From Pseudomonadota bacterium (GTDB lineage: Bacteria; Pseudomonadota; Alphaproteobacteria; Acetobacterales; Acetobacteraceae), in the NCBI GenBank assembly GCA_021847995.1, contig JAJZNE010000044.1:1-35200 (forward strand): 35,200 bases of DNA. The letters are read 5' to 3'. Shown here piece by piece: positions 8,658 to 17,903 of the stretch; the first letter of the stretch is position 1, and each line of letters begins with the position of its first letter. The notes under the pieces were generated by a model. That model worked only from the letters and a program-made list of their open reading frames with translations, did no database searches and was not told the origin of the DNA. Made by a program: the position numbers and the translations under genes.

Positions 8658-8682
8658 CGGCCCGTGATATGGGGAGGCGGGG

Positions 8683-9156
8683 ATGGCGGCCACAGGCTCG
8701 GTGGAGCGGGTGCGGGCGGCCCTGCTGGCGGCGGGGCACCCCGACACGATCCATGAGTTCCCCGCCACCACGCGCACCGCCGCCGACGCCGCCGCGGCGA
8801 TCGGCTGCGCGGTGGCGCAGATCGCCAAGTCGATCGTGTTCCGTGCGGGCGACCGGGCGGCGGTGGTGATCGCCTCCGGCGTCAACCGGGTCGATGTGGC
8901 GAAGGTCGCCGCCGTGCTCGGCGTCGCGCTGAAACGCGCCGAGGGGGCGTGGGTGCGGGAGCGCACGGGGTTCGCCATCGGCGGCGTCGCGCCGCTCGGC
9001 CACAGCGCGCCGCCATTGCTGGTGTTCGACCGCGACCTACTGACGCTGCACCCGATCTGGGCCGCCGCCGGCACGCCGCATCATGTCTTCCGCACCGAAG
9101 CCGAATGGCTCGCCCGGATCACCGCGGCCGCGGTCGCCGACGTGCGGGAGGAGTGA
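8683..9156 (+). CDS. YbaK/EbsC-family aminoacyl-tRNA deacylase
   Basis: A 157-residue single-domain protein of the YbaK/ProX editing family. The conserved lysine context QIAKSIVF (K49) and the GFAIGGVAPLGH segment (near residues 95-107) mark the deacylase pocket. Members hydrolyse mischarged tRNAs such as Cys-tRNA(Pro) or Ala-tRNA(Pro). Which substrate applies cannot be told here. GGAGG with 5 nt spacing supports the start at 8683. The gap to the divergent hemW is too short for independent promoters, so one or both must lie inside the opposite gene. Confidence 0.88.
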   Translation: MAATGSVERVRAALLAAGHPDTIHEFPATTRTAADAAAAIGCAVAQIAKSIVFRAGDRAAVVIASGVNRVDVAKVAAVLGVALKRAEGAWVRERTGFAIGGVAPLGHSAPPLLVFDRDLLTLHPIWAAAGTPHHVFRTEAEWLARITAAAVADVREE

Positions 9157-9220
9157 GCGGCGCCGAACCGGAGCCGCCCCGGCCGCGTTGCACCGCCGGC
9201 GAGTGACCGGGGGAGCGGCG

Positions 9221-10405
9221 ATGCGGCGTTGGGGTCCGGAGCTGTTGGCCGCTCTGTTGCTGCTGCATTCCGCGGTCGCCGTCGCGGCCGGCATCCCGGA
9301 CGACAAGATCACGATCGGTATCATGAACACCGGTGCCGGCCCGGTGCTGCTGCGCACCGCGCACGGGCTGGTCACGGCGGCGCAGATGGCGGCCGAGGAT
9401 TTCGACGCCGGCGCGGCGAAGCTGGACACGGAGATCGAGGAATTCGATTCCGGGAACACCCGGGATGCCGCCGGCACGGTGCGCGACTGGCTTGACAGGG
9501 ACCATCTCGCCGCGGTGATCGACGTGGCCGGTGGCAGCGCCGCCACGGAGATTGCGTCGCTGCTGCGCGCCCGCAACCGCACCTACCTGGTGATCGACAA
9601 GGGGGAGCCCGGCCTCGCCGCTGCCGTCGCCGGCCCAACCACGGTGCTGTGGGGCGCCGATCCGGCGGCGCTGGCCCGCAGCCTCGTGCATGTGCTGGTC
9701 GGGCAGCGCCTTCGGGCGTGGTATATCGTCGCCGGCGCGGGGCCGCTTTCACAGGCCGTGGCGGACGACGCCGGCCGATTCCTGCTCGCCGCCGGCGGCA
9801 GCATCGCGGGCCGCGCCGATCAGGCCGCAGCGGCGCCGGATTTCAGGGCAGAGCTGCGCCAGGCCGATGCCGCCGCCGCCCAGGTGATCGCGCTTGCCGC
9901 GACGGGGCCGGAATTCGACGCGGCGGCTTCCGAATCGGCCTGGCTCGGGCTGGCGGCGCGGCACCGGATGGCGGCACTGTTCGCACCGCTCGACCGCATC
10001 GACCGGATCGGGCTGCAGGCCGGGCAGGGCATGCTGGTCGCGGCGCCGTTCTACTGGAACCGCGACGCGGCGAGCCGCGCCTTCACCGACCGTTTCCGCA
10101 ATGCCGAGCGCCAGCGTATGCCGACGGGGACGGAGGCGGAGATCTATGCGGCGGCGACGGCACTGCTGGACGCGGCGGCCGCGGCGCACAGCATCGCGGC
10201 CGACAAGGTGATTGCGGCGCTGCGACGCGGCCCGATCAGCGACCGGCTGCTGGGCACGGTCACGGTGCGCCCCGACGGGGTCGCGATGCATGACATCAGC
10301 GTCTATCGCGTCAAGCGACCGGACGAGTCGGAGCAGCGCTGGGACGACCTGGCACCGGTCGCGACGGTGCCGGCGGCGGTTGCCTTTCCGCCGACCACAC
10401 CATGA
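9221..10405 (+). CDS. Periplasmic substrate-binding protein of ABC type (orphan)
   Basis: A 394-residue protein with an N-terminal signal peptide (hydrophobic core residues 7-22, likely cleavage after ...AVAVAA near 23). It has a fold-type-I periplasmic binding protein pattern: DKITIGIMNTG at the first strand, AAQMAAEDF, and a hinge region near residue 135-160. This resembles the branched-chain amino acid/amide-type binding proteins of some alphaproteobacteria. No permease or ATPase gene is next to it, so the transport partner is elsewhere or the protein has another role. GGGAG at 9211-9215 precedes the chosen ATG. The glucoamylase-like gene follows after 16 nt and probably shares the transcript. 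Confidence 0.82.
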   Translation: MRRWGPELLAALLLLHSAVAVAAGIPDDKITIGIMNTGAGPVLLRTAHGLVTAAQMAAEDFDAGAAKLDTEIEEFDSGNTRDAAGTVRDWLDRDHLAAVIDVAGGSAATEIASLLRARNRTYLVIDKGEPGLAAAVAGPTTVLWGADPAALARSLVHVLVGQRLRAWYIVAGAGPLSQAVADDAGRFLLAAGGSIAGRADQAAAAPDFRAELRQADAAAAQVIALAATGPEFDAAASESAWLGLAARHRMAALFAPLDRIDRIGLQAGQGMLVAAPFYWNRDAASRAFTDRFRNAERQRMPTGTEAEIYAAATALLDAAAAAHSIAADKVIAALRRGPISDRLLGTVTVRPDGVAMHDISVYRVKRPDESEQRWDDLAPVATVPAAVAFPPTTP

Positions 10406-10421
10406 GCGGCCAGGGGGACGC

Positions 10422-12194
10422 ATGCCGGCACTGATCGAGGATTACGCGCTCGTCGCGGACGGCGAGACCGCAGCGCTGATCGGGCGCGACGGCTCGGTCG
10501 ACTGGCTGTGCTGGCCGCGCTTCGACAGCGACGCCTGCTTCGCGGCGCTGCTCGGCCGGCCCGAACATGGACGCTGGCAGATCGCGCCCACCGACCCTGC
10601 CGCGCGCAGCACCCGCCGCTATCAGCCGGACACGATGGTGCTGGAGACCGATTTCGCGACCGCGGGCGGTGCGGTGCGCGTGATCGACTTCATGCCGCTG
10701 CGCGACGGCGGACCGGCCCTGGTGCGCATTGTCGCCGGGCTGGACGGCAGCGTCGCCATGCGGCTCGACCTGCGGCTCCGCTTCGATTACGGCCGCATCC
10801 GGCCATGGACCGAAGCCTGTGAGGGCGGGTTCGTGGCGCGCTGCGGACCGGACCAGACGATCCTGCGCGGCCCGGCGGCGATGACGCTGCACGATGGCAA
10901 CATCACCGGCACGTTCCGCGTCTCCGCCGGCCAGCGGCTCGCTTTCGTGCTGAGCCATGCCGCTTCCTATCACGCCCTGCCGGCGCACATGGACGCAGAG
11001 GCGGCGCTGGCGGCGACAGAGGCCTACTGGCGCAACTGGATCGGCCGTTTCGACAGACCGACGCGCTGGCCCGAGGCGACCCGCCGCTCGCTGCTGACGC
11101 TGAAGGCTCTGATCAATCGCCCGAGCGGAGGGCTGATCGCTTCCGTCACCACCTCCCTCCCCGAGCGGCCGGGCGGGCGGCTCAATTGGGATTACCGCTA
11201 TTGCTGGCTGCGTGACACCAGCTTCGCCGTCACGGCACTGCTCAACGCCGGCTATCACGACGAGGCGCGACGCTGGCGGGACTGGCTGTTGCGGGCCATC
11301 GGCGCCGCGCCGCGCCACATGCAGATCATGTATCGGATCGATGGCGGGCGCCATCTGCACGAGTGGGAAGCCGACTGGCTGCCCGGCTTCCGCTGGGCAC
11401 GGCCGGTGCACATCGGCAACGCGGCGGCCACGCAGCGTCAGATCGACGTGTTCGGGGAAGTGCTCGAGTCGCTGGCACTCGCCCATCAGGCCGGCGTGAC
11501 CCTGTCCCCGCAGGGCTTCGCGCTGGCCAGCGAAATTGCCGGAGAGCTCGAGCGGATCTGGCGCGAACCGGATCAGGGCCTGTGGGAATCGCGCGGCGAG
11601 CCGCAGCACTACACCTACTCGAAGGTCATGGCCTGGGTCGGTGTCGATCGCTTCGTGCGTATGGCGGAAGCCAATGGTCACCATGCGGACGGGGATCTTG
11701 CCTTCCTGCGTACGCTCCGCACCGCGATCCATGACGAGATCTGCCGGGAGGCGTTCCACCCCGGCCGCGGTACCTTCGTGCGGACCTTCGGCGGCGAGGA
11801 GGTGGATGCAAGCCTGTTGCTGCTGCCGCTGGTCGGCTTCCTGCCGATCGACGATGCGCGCATCGGCGCCACCATCGCCGCCATCGAACGCGAGCTGATG
11901 GAGGACGGGCTCGTGCGCCGCCACCAGACGCACCACCCCGATCCCCAGGGCGCTTTCCTGGCATGCAGCTTCTGGCTGGCCGATTGCCGCAACATGCAGG
12001 GCCGGCACGACGCCGCGCGTGCGGCGTTCGAGCGGGCACTTGACGTGCGCAACGATGTCGGGCTGCTGGCCGAAGAATACGACATTCGCGGCCGCCACCT
12101 CTCCGGCAACTTTCCGCTGGCGCTGAGCCACGTCGCCCTGATCACCTCGGCACTCGGCCTCTCCGGCCCGGTGCTGCAGAAGGGCGGCGGATAG
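10422..12194 (+). CDS. Glycoside hydrolase family 15 (glucoamylase/trehalase-like)
   Basis: A 590-residue cytoplasmic-type enzyme without a signal peptide. The N-terminal beta-sandwich domain begins IEDYALVADGETAALI, the standard opening of bacterial GH15 proteins. The (alpha/alpha)6 catalytic domain has YCWLRDTSF (260-268), GLWESRG with the likely acid E389, and LLAEEYD with the likely base E551 or E552, followed by SGNFPLALSHVAL. Family members release glucose from alpha-1,4 glucans or hydrolyse trehalose. The substrate is not decidable from motifs. It ends only 4 nt from the convergent cytochrome oxidase operon. Confidence 0.9.
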   Translation: MPALIEDYALVADGETAALIGRDGSVDWLCWPRFDSDACFAALLGRPEHGRWQIAPTDPAARSTRRYQPDTMVLETDFATAGGAVRVIDFMPLRDGGPALVRIVAGLDGSVAMRLDLRLRFDYGRIRPWTEACEGGFVARCGPDQTILRGPAAMTLHDGNITGTFRVSAGQRLAFVLSHAASYHALPAHMDAEAALAATEAYWRNWIGRFDRPTRWPEATRRSLLTLKALINRPSGGLIASVTTSLPERPGGRLNWDYRYCWLRDTSFAVTALLNAGYHDEARRWRDWLLRAIGAAPRHMQIMYRIDGGRHLHEWEADWLPGFRWARPVHIGNAAATQRQIDVFGEVLESLALAHQAGVTLSPQGFALASEIAGELERIWREPDQGLWESRGEPQHYTYSKVMAWVGVDRFVRMAEANGHHADGDLAFLRTLRTAIHDEICREAFHPGRGTFVRTFGGEEVDASLLLLPLVGFLPIDDARIGATIAAIERELMEDGLVRRHQTHHPDPQGAFLACSFWLADCRNMQGRHDAARAAFERALDVRNDVGLLAEEYDIRGRHLSGNFPLALSHVALITSALGLSGPVLQKGGG

Positions 12195-12198
12195 CGGT

Positions 12199-12495
12199 TC
12201 AGCGAGTGAGATAATCGAGCAGGGTGAGCGAAAACAGGATGACCAGCCAGTAGAAGCCAACACCGGCGAACAGCCGGATGACCGGCGGCTCCCTGACAAG
12301 TTCCATCGAGAAGACGAGCACGATCAGCACCATCGCCACCGCAATGCCGGCCTCGATCATCCATATGTTCCGCCATCTGAACGGCGCATAGACCCCAAGC
12401 AGCACGTTCACCCCGAGCAGCAGCAGCAGCGCCACGAAGCACAGCACAGGGCTGCGCAGGCGATGGCGGATCGTGCGCCAGTCTTCGTGCGTCAT
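12199..12495 (-). CDS. Cytochrome c oxidase subunit IV family protein
   Basis: A 98-residue protein with three hydrophobic helices (approx. residues 17-40, 46-68, 77-96), matching the small prokaryotic subunit IV-type proteins of caa3 oxidases. It is the last gene of the long operon. The ATG at 12495 (MTHEDW) is preferred because GGAAGGG sits about 6 nt upstream. A GTG two codons earlier would be too close to it. Subunit III ends 15 nt upstream. Its role is probably structural or in assembly. Confidence 0.8.
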   Translation of the reverse strand: MTHEDWRTIRHRLRSPVLCFVALLLLLGVNVLLGVYAPFRWRNIWMIEAGIAVAMVLIVLVFSMELVREPPVIRLFAGVGFYWLVILFSLTLLDYLTR

Positions 12496-12510
12496 CGCCA
12501 CCCTTCCCGT

Positions 12511-13167
12511 TCACCGGTTCAGCAGGTAGAGGATCGGAAACACGCTGATCCAGATCAGATCGATGAAATGCCAGTAGAGACCGAACACCTCGACGCGGTG
12601 CTGGTGATGGCGGAGGAAGGAAGGCCGGCGCGCAATCCAGGCAAGACCGAGAAGAACGGAGACCCCGGTGGTCAGGTGCAGGCCGTGCAGGCCGGTGATA
12701 ATGAAATAGTCATCGACCAGAAGTTGCGTCGCCCTGTCGCCGCTGAGCACATACGGACGAAAGCCGAAGAACGGTGTCATATGCTCGACGTAGTCCCGCC
12801 AGTACTCATAGCCCTTGAGCGCGAGAAAGAGGGTACCGAGCGAGGCAGTGGCCAGCATGCATGCCAGCATGCCGCGCCGCCAGCCGAGACGGGATAGTTC
12901 GATTGCGGCGGACATGGTGAGGCTGGAGCAGATCAGCACCGCGGTGTTGGTTGCGCCGATCCAGAACTTGAGATGCAGCGCAACCGCGGTGACGGCATCC
13001 GGATACATCACCCGCACCACGATCGCCACGAGGAACAGGCCGGAGAACAGCAGAAGCTCGGTCGCCAGCCACAGCCACATGCCGAAGACGGCAGCATGGC
13101 GCTGCTGGTTTGCATCCTGGAAATGCTCGGCAACCTCGATGCCGACGGGAACCGCGGCCCCGCTCAC
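12511..13167 (-). CDS. ctaE: Cytochrome c oxidase subunit III, caa3 type
   Basis: A 218-residue polytopic protein of the heme-copper oxidase subunit III family. Visible landmarks are [18 protein letters not shown] (first helix with the lipid-binding Glu), [15 protein letters not shown], the [14 protein letters not shown] helix and the final [17 protein letters not shown]. It is the short five-helix form, lacking the first two helices of mitochondrial-type subunit III, as usual in caa3 oxidases linked to complex III. Its start overlaps the ctaD stop (ATGA). Confidence 0.93.
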   Translation of the reverse strand: MSGAAVPVGIEVAEHFQDANQQRHAAVFGMWLWLATELLLFSGLFLVAIVVRVMYPDAVTAVALHLKFWIGATNTAVLICSSLTMSAAIELSRLGWRRGMLACMLATASLGTLFLALKGYEYWRDYVEHMTPFFGFRPYVLSGDRATQLLVDDYFIITGLHGLHLTTGVSVLLGLAWIARRPSFLRHHQHRVEVFGLYWHFIDLIWISVFPILYLLNR

Positions 13168-14813
13168 GTCCGCTGCTCCCGCTCGCTGTAATCATACGGC
13201 TCGAAATCCACTTGTGGCACCCTGGCGAAATTGTGCTCGGGCGGCGGCGAGGCTATGGTCCACTCCAGCCCCTTGGCGTCCCAAGGATTGGCCGGCGCGG
13301 GATCGCCGAAGCGCAGCGACCACACCAGATAGATCATCGGGAACAGGTAACCCGCGCCCAGAATGGTTGCCCCGACCGACGAGAGCACATTGAGGATCTG
13401 GAATTCCGGTGGATATTCGTGGTAGCGGCGCGGCATCCCAAGATAGCCCAGGATGAATTGCGGGAAGAAGGTGGCGTTGAAGCCGATGAAGATGAACAGC
13501 GCCGCCACCACGCCCCACGGTTCCGGATACATACGGCCGGTGAACTTCGGCCACCAATAGTGCAGGCCGGCAAGGAATGCGATCGAGGTGCCGCCAACCA
13601 TGATGTAGTGGAAATGGGCGACGACGAAGTATGTATCATGCACGTGCTCGTCGACGCCCAGCGTTGCCAGATAGAGGCCCGTGATGCCGCCGACGACGAA
13701 CAGGCCGACATATCCCATTGCGAAGATCATCGGCGTCCGCAGCTTGATCGCTCCCTTGTACATGGTCGCGGTCCAGTTGTACACCTTGACGGCCGACGGG
13801 ACGGCGACAACGAAACTCATGATCGAGAAGGCGATGCTGGCATACTCGCTCATGCCATTGACGAACATGTGGTGGCCCCAGACGAGGAATGTGACCGTGG
13901 CAAGGGCGATGCTGGCATAGGCAACGAAGCGGTAGCCGAACAGCCGCCGCTGCGCGAACGCCGGCACCACCTCGCTGATCACGCCCATGCCGGGCAGCAC
14001 CATGATGTACACTGCCGGATGCGAATAGAACCAGAACATGTGCTGGAACAGCACCGGATCGCCGCCGATCGCGGGGTTGAACACGCCGATATGGAATCCG
14101 CGCTCCATCAGCAGCAGCAGCATCGTGATGGTCAGCACCGGCGTCGCCAGCAGAAAGATCAGGCTGGTTGCATACATCGTCCAGACGAAGATCGGCATGC
14201 GGAACCAGGTCATGCCCGGCGCGCGCATCGTATGCACGGTGACGACGAAGTTCAGGCCAGTCAGAATCGAGGAGAAGCCAACCACGATGACGCCGATCAG
14301 CGCCGGCACCACCCAGGCGCTGGAGAAGGTCGTGCTGAACGGTGCGTAGAAAGTCCAGCCGGTATCGACCCCGCCGATCACCACGTCCGCCAGCGTGAAC
14401 AGCGAGGCCACCATGAAGATATACCAGCTCAGCAGATTGAGGCGTGGGAAGGCGACTTCCTTGGCGCCGATCATGATCGGCAGCAGGAAGTTGCCGAACG
14501 TGTTGGGGATCGACGGGATCAGGAAGAACCAGACCATCACGATCCCGTGGATGCTGAACAGGCGGTTGTACGTGTCGTTCGAGAAGATCATCCCGTTCGG
14601 CACGATCAGCGACAGCCGCACCAGCCCGGCCGCGATTGCGCCGATGATGAAGAAGAACGTGATCGATAGGAGATAGAGGATGCCGATACGCTTGTGGTCG
14701 TGTGTCAGCAGCCAGGATCGCAGCGTGTGCTCGCTGTGCAGATAATCGTCCGGTCGGCCGAGGGTCGGCCGCGGCGTCAGCGGATCGCGCAGTGCGGTGT
14801 CCGAGGGACTCAT
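13164..14813 (-). CDS. ctaD: Cytochrome c oxidase subunit I, A2-type heme-copper oxidase
   Basis: A 549-residue catalytic subunit. Ligands can be placed: H89 and H402 for low-spin heme a, H400 for heme a3, and H265, H314, H315 for CuB. Y269 is in position for the His-Tyr cross-link and K343 for the K channel. The helix VI motif is YSHPAVY (263-269) instead of the GHPEVY of mitochondrial-type enzymes, so the channel glutamate is missing and the Tyr-Ser pair that defines A2 oxidases is present. The usual D-channel entry aspartate (PDMAFPR) is replaced by E119 (KEVAFPR). It reduces oxygen at the inner membrane and pumps protons. The gene overlaps both neighbours by ATGA. Confidence 0.96.
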   Translation of the reverse strand: MSPSDTALRDPLTPRPTLGRPDDYLHSEHTLRSWLLTHDHKRIGILYLLSITFFFIIGAIAAGLVRLSLIVPNGMIFSNDTYNRLFSIHGIVMVWFFLIPSIPNTFGNFLLPIMIGAKEVAFPRLNLLSWYIFMVASLFTLADVVIGGVDTGWTFYAPFSTTFSSAWVVPALIGVIVVGFSSILTGLNFVVTVHTMRAPGMTWFRMPIFVWTMYATSLIFLLATPVLTITMLLLLMERGFHIGVFNPAIGGDPVLFQHMFWFYSHPAVYIMVLPGMGVISEVVPAFAQRRLFGYRFVAYASIALATVTFLVWGHHMFVNGMSEYASIAFSIMSFVVAVPSAVKVYNWTATMYKGAIKLRTPMIFAMGYVGLFVVGGITGLYLATLGVDEHVHDTYFVVAHFHYIMVGGTSIAFLAGLHYWWPKFTGRMYPEPWGVVAALFIFIGFNATFFPQFILGYLGMPRRYHEYPPEFQILNVLSSVGATILGAGYLFPMIYLVWSLRFGDPAPANPWDAKGLEWTIASPPPEHNFARVPQVDFEPYDYSEREQRT

Positions 14814-15781
14814 GGCGTCGGCTCCCCGTTCGGCTCGGCGTTGGGCGCACCGAGCGACTTGATGTATGCGATCAGCGGCACCAGCCTGTCTTCCGGGATC
14901 TGGCCCTTGAAGCTCGGCATGATCTGCTTGTAGCCGGCCACCTTGCGCGCATCCGGATCGAGGATCTTGTCGCGGATGTAGCTGTCGTCCGCAACGATGG
15001 TGCCGCCGTCCGCCATCGGCACCGGGTTGCCGTATACGCCGGCGAGCGAGGGCGCGCGCACCGTCGCACCCGGCAGATGGCAACCGGCGCAGCCGTAGGA
15101 GGAAAACAGCACCTTGCCTTCCGCCGCGAGGGAGTCGGCGGTGCCGGCATGGGCGAGCCACGCCTCGTAGTCGGCGGGCTTCATCACATAAAGCTCTCCG
15201 TCCATCTTCGAATGATCGGTGCCGCAGTATTCCGAACAGAACATGCGGTACACGCCCGGACGATCCGCCTTGAACCAAAGCCGCGTGTAGCGGTCGGGCA
15301 GCGTCTCCATCTGGATGCGCATCGCCGGGATGTAGAGCGAGTGGATCACGTCCTGCGAGATCTCGCTGATGACGATGGGCTGGCCCAGCGGCACGTGAAG
15401 ATCGTTGATCTCGCTCTGACCTCCGGGATGCTGGAACTTCCACATCCATTGCCGCCCGATCGCATGGATCTCCGTCGCCCCCGCCGGCGGATGCCAGTCC
15501 TCATCGAACACCCGCGCCCCCCATGCGAAGAAGATCAGGGTCAAAACGAAGGGAATCACCATCCAACCGACTTCAAGCAGGTGGTTGCGCCCTTCCCGCA
15601 CGCCGCGGTGAACGTTCCTGCCGGCACGGAAATGAAAGGCGAACCACGTCATGCCGACGAACACGGGTGCCACCAGCAGCAGGGCGAGCGCGGTCCAGGC
15701 CAGGATCAGCCAGTCCGTCTCCTGCGCGATCGCGGAGGCGGCCGGCGGCCATAGCAGCAGCGGGTACTGGCTCAGGTTCAT
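14810..15781 (-). CDS. ctaC: caa3 oxidase subunit II with fused cytochrome c
   Basis: A 323-residue protein. Two N-terminal helices (about 25-50 and 70-90) anchor a periplasmic cupredoxin domain with the complete CuA site: H147, C182, E184, C186, H190, M193. A C-terminal cytochrome c domain carries CAGCH at 231-235 and the probable axial Met at 289 (MPSFKGQ). This architecture defines caa3 oxidases. The fused heme accepts electrons directly, here most likely from the complex III encoded upstream. The gene starts 19 nt after the 176-residue membrane protein and overlaps ctaD by 4 nt. Confidence 0.95.
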   Translation of the reverse strand: MNLSQYPLLLWPPAASAIAQETDWLILAWTALALLLVAPVFVGMTWFAFHFRAGRNVHRGVREGRNHLLEVGWMVIPFVLTLIFFAWGARVFDEDWHPPAGATEIHAIGRQWMWKFQHPGGQSEINDLHVPLGQPIVISEISQDVIHSLYIPAMRIQMETLPDRYTRLWFKADRPGVYRMFCSEYCGTDHSKMDGELYVMKPADYEAWLAHAGTADSLAAEGKVLFSSYGCAGCHLPGATVRAPSLAGVYGNPVPMADGGTIVADDSYIRDKILDPDARKVAGYKQIMPSFKGQIPEDRLVPLIAYIKSLGAPNAEPNGEPTP

Positions 15782-15800
15782 CGTCGTCCTTCCGCCCGCG

Positions 15801-16331
15801 TCAGGGGGCCGGGTCCAGCGACCGGCCGACGGTCAGCGCCATGGCGCGCCCGATCGGGACACGCGCCGACTGATGCCGGGCATCGAGCCAGGCATAGCCT
15901 TGCAGCAATTCCTCCTCCCGCGCGCGCAGGTCGCGAAGATCGGCGTGCGGGTGGGCCTGCAGGTGCGGCGCCGGCGGCTCGATCGCGGCACGCTGTTCCG
16001 CGGTCAGCGCCGCGGCGGGGGCGGGCGCGTGGAACAGCGACAGCAGGCCGATCGCCGCGCCGATGGCCACGGCCGAGAAGAGGGCGAGGCCGAGCGCCAG
16101 CAGCGTCATCGTCCGCCCGGCCATGTCCTCGGTCTCATAGCCGAGCCTGGCCGCCTCGCGGCTCGGCGGGGTTGCGCGCCGGCCGCGCCCGCTGCGCAGA
16201 TCGTCGCTCGGCCGGATGACCTTCCCGCCTTCGGCAACCGCGAAGGCCGCCAGCGCCGCCGCGCCGACCATGACGAGGTCGAGGTTGCGCTTCCAGCCGG
16301 CGCGGCGCGGCATTGCGCTACGCCGTACCAT
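15801..16331 (-). CDS. Membrane protein of unknown function between complex III and caa3 genes
   Basis: A 176-residue protein with two predicted helices (approx. residues 16-33 and 74-100) and a C-terminal extracytoplasmic or cytoplasmic tail of about 75 residues. The tail has a distinctive pattern: LQAHPHADLRDLRAREEELL, then YAWLD and RVPIGRAMAL. I recall similar tails in unnamed proteins of other caa3 clusters but cannot name a family. It could be a small complex III subunit (ActG-like), an assembly factor or a supercomplex linker. The start at 16331 is preferred because GGGAG lies 6 nt upstream. It overlaps the actF end by 14 nt. A second ATG at 16313 is possible. Confidence 0.72.
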   Translation of the reverse strand: MVRRSAMPRRAGWKRNLDLVMVGAAALAAFAVAEGGKVIRPSDDLRSGRGRRATPPSREAARLGYETEDMAGRTMTLLALGLALFSAVAIGAAIGLLSLFHAPAPAAALTAEQRAAIEPPAPHLQAHPHADLRDLRAREEELLQGYAWLDARHQSARVPIGRAMALTVGRSLDPAP

Positions 16332-17364
16332 GTCCCGCTCCCTGTCGCGGCCGCGGCTGGAAGGTGAACAGAATCGCCGCCGCCACCACGGCCGCGGCGA
16401 GCATCGCGAGCGCATCGGCCAGGGAGACGGTGAAGCGGCCACGGACGCTCGGCGTCACCAGCCACAGCATCTCAATCAGGTGCGTGAACACCAGCAGGGC
16501 AGCAACGGCTGCGAGCAGCCCCGGCAGCACCGGACGGCGCAGCAGCGTGAGCGCGCCGATGAAGGCGAGCAGGCCGAGCCATTCCGCCGCCGCGCCGAGG
16601 CCGTGGCTGCGGTGCAGATACCAATCCGCCTCCTCCGGCTTGTTCGCCGACCAGATCACCAGGAACTGCGTGAAATGCAGGAACGTCCAGGCGCCGGGCA
16701 GTGCCGCCAGCAGTGCCGCGAATCCGGCACCGGTGGCGCAGATTCCCCTCCGCACCGCCGTCACCAGCACCGCGGCGGAGGCCGCAAGGCTGCATTGCGC
16801 CGCCATCAGCAGCAGGCCGAACACCGAGGATGCCAGCGGCAGATAGAGCGACATCGTCCAGTCGAAAGCGGCAATCGAGCCGATGACGAAGTGCAGCATC
16901 AGCCCGAGCGTGGCGAGGCCGGCGCGTCCCGCCGCCTTCTGCGGCGGCGGCGGGCGCAGGAACAGCAGCGCCAGGATCGACCAGATGACGAGACCGGCGG
17001 CCATGCGGGCGATGAAGAACCGCTGCGCGAACCAGACACCGGCGAAGCCGTGCAATGGATGCACCGTCCAGCCGTACAACGCCGCCGGATTCAGCAGCAC
17101 CGGCACCGCGAACAGGGCGGCGAGCGGCAGCAGCGGCAGCATGCGCCGCAACGGCGCCGCCACCGGCAGCAGCGCCGCGCCCGCCAGTTCAAGGCCCATC
17201 ACCAGCGCCAGTGCGCCGACCGGGACGGCGAGCAGGAACAGCCACGCGGCGAGATAGGACGGCATCATCGGCACGCCGGAGGCCGTCAGCGCTATCCCGC
17301 CGGCCAGGATCAGCAGCGCCAGCAGCAGCGCCCACACCCGGTCCCAGCGCACCCGCCGCCTCAT
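16318..17364 (-). CDS. actF: Alternative complex III subunit ActF (NrfD-like membrane subunit)
   Basis: A 348-residue polytopic membrane protein with around ten hydrophobic helices. Landmarks fit ActF: GWTVHPLHGFAGVWFAQRFFIAR near residues 98-120, FAQRFF and FDWTMSLYLPLASSVFG near 165-185, and WYLHRSHG. ActF and ActC are the two membrane subunits of alternative complex III, related to NrfD/PsrC and thought to bind quinol and form proton paths. The start overlaps the actE stop (ATGA). Its last 14 nt overlap the following membrane protein gene. Confidence 0.88.
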   Translation of the reverse strand: MRRRVRWDRVWALLLALLILAGGIALTASGVPMMPSYLAAWLFLLAVPVGALALVMGLELAGAALLPVAAPLRRMLPLLPLAALFAVPVLLNPAALYGWTVHPLHGFAGVWFAQRFFIARMAAGLVIWSILALLFLRPPPPQKAAGRAGLATLGLMLHFVIGSIAAFDWTMSLYLPLASSVFGLLLMAAQCSLAASAAVLVTAVRRGICATGAGFAALLAALPGAWTFLHFTQFLVIWSANKPEEADWYLHRSHGLGAAAEWLGLLAFIGALTLLRRPVLPGLLAAVAALLVFTHLIEMLWLVTPSVRGRFTVSLADALAMLAAAVVAAAILFTFQPRPRQGAGHGTA

Positions 17365-17903
17365 CTTGCCTCGCCCAGCGCCGCGAGATCCTGCGCGGAC
17401 AACGCCGCGCGCGGTACTTGGCGGCTGAGTTGCAGCGCCCGGATATAGGCGATGATGGCCCAGCGGTCGGATGGCGCCACGCGGTCGGCGTAGCTGTACA
17501 TCACGCCGTGCCCATGCGTGATCACGTCATAGAGCTTCACCGCCTTCGCCTCGCGCAGCCGCTGGGCATAAAGCGCGGGTGGATGCGGAAAGCCGCGCTC
17601 GACGATCATGCCGTCGCCGTCGCCGGCGCGGCCGTGGCAAGGCGCGCAGGCGATGTCGAACCGAAGCTGTCCGCGCCGCAGCATCGCCGGATCGGCCGCC
17701 GCCGGCTGCGGCACCGGCTGGTTGGCATCGTCGGGGGAGACGGTGTCGGGCAGCACTGGGCGCATGGTGCTGTTCTCGGCGAAGAAATTGTTACGGTCCC
17801 AGGTCTGCGCCTTCGGCTGCGCATACATGTCCTGCCGCTTGCAGCCGCCGAACAGGGCGAGCATCAGCGCCAGCGGCGGCAGTATCGCCCGCGCGGCGCT
17901 CAT
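17361..17903 (-). CDS. actE: Alternative complex III subunit ActE, monoheme cytochrome c lipoprotein
   Basis: A 180-residue lipoprotein. A short signal peptide ends at a lipobox-like FGGC with C21 as the likely lipidated residue. The segment KRQDMYAQPKAQTW directly after it is characteristic of ActE. One heme-binding motif, CAPCH, is at 86-90, in the context of the ActE phrase CAPCHGRAGDGDGM, followed by a methionine-containing GVMYSYADRV. ActE sits on the periplasmic face and is a candidate exit point for electrons to the caa3 cytochrome domain. It overlaps both actCD and actF by ATGA. Confidence 0.92.
   Translation of the reverse strand: MSAARAILPPLALMLALFGGCKRQDMYAQPKAQTWDRNNFFAENSTMRPVLPDTVSPDDANQPVPQPAAADPAMLRRGQLRFDIACAPCHGRAGDGDGMIVERGFPHPPALYAQRLREAKAVKLYDVITHGHGVMYSYADRVAPSDRWAIIAYIRALQLSRQVPRAALSAQDLAALGEAR

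Noticed and set aside
13110..14669. Long plus-strand open frame opposite ctaD
   Set aside because: The opposite strand encodes a complete heme-copper oxidase with all ligands. This frame is rich in His, Asp and Arg with no domain.
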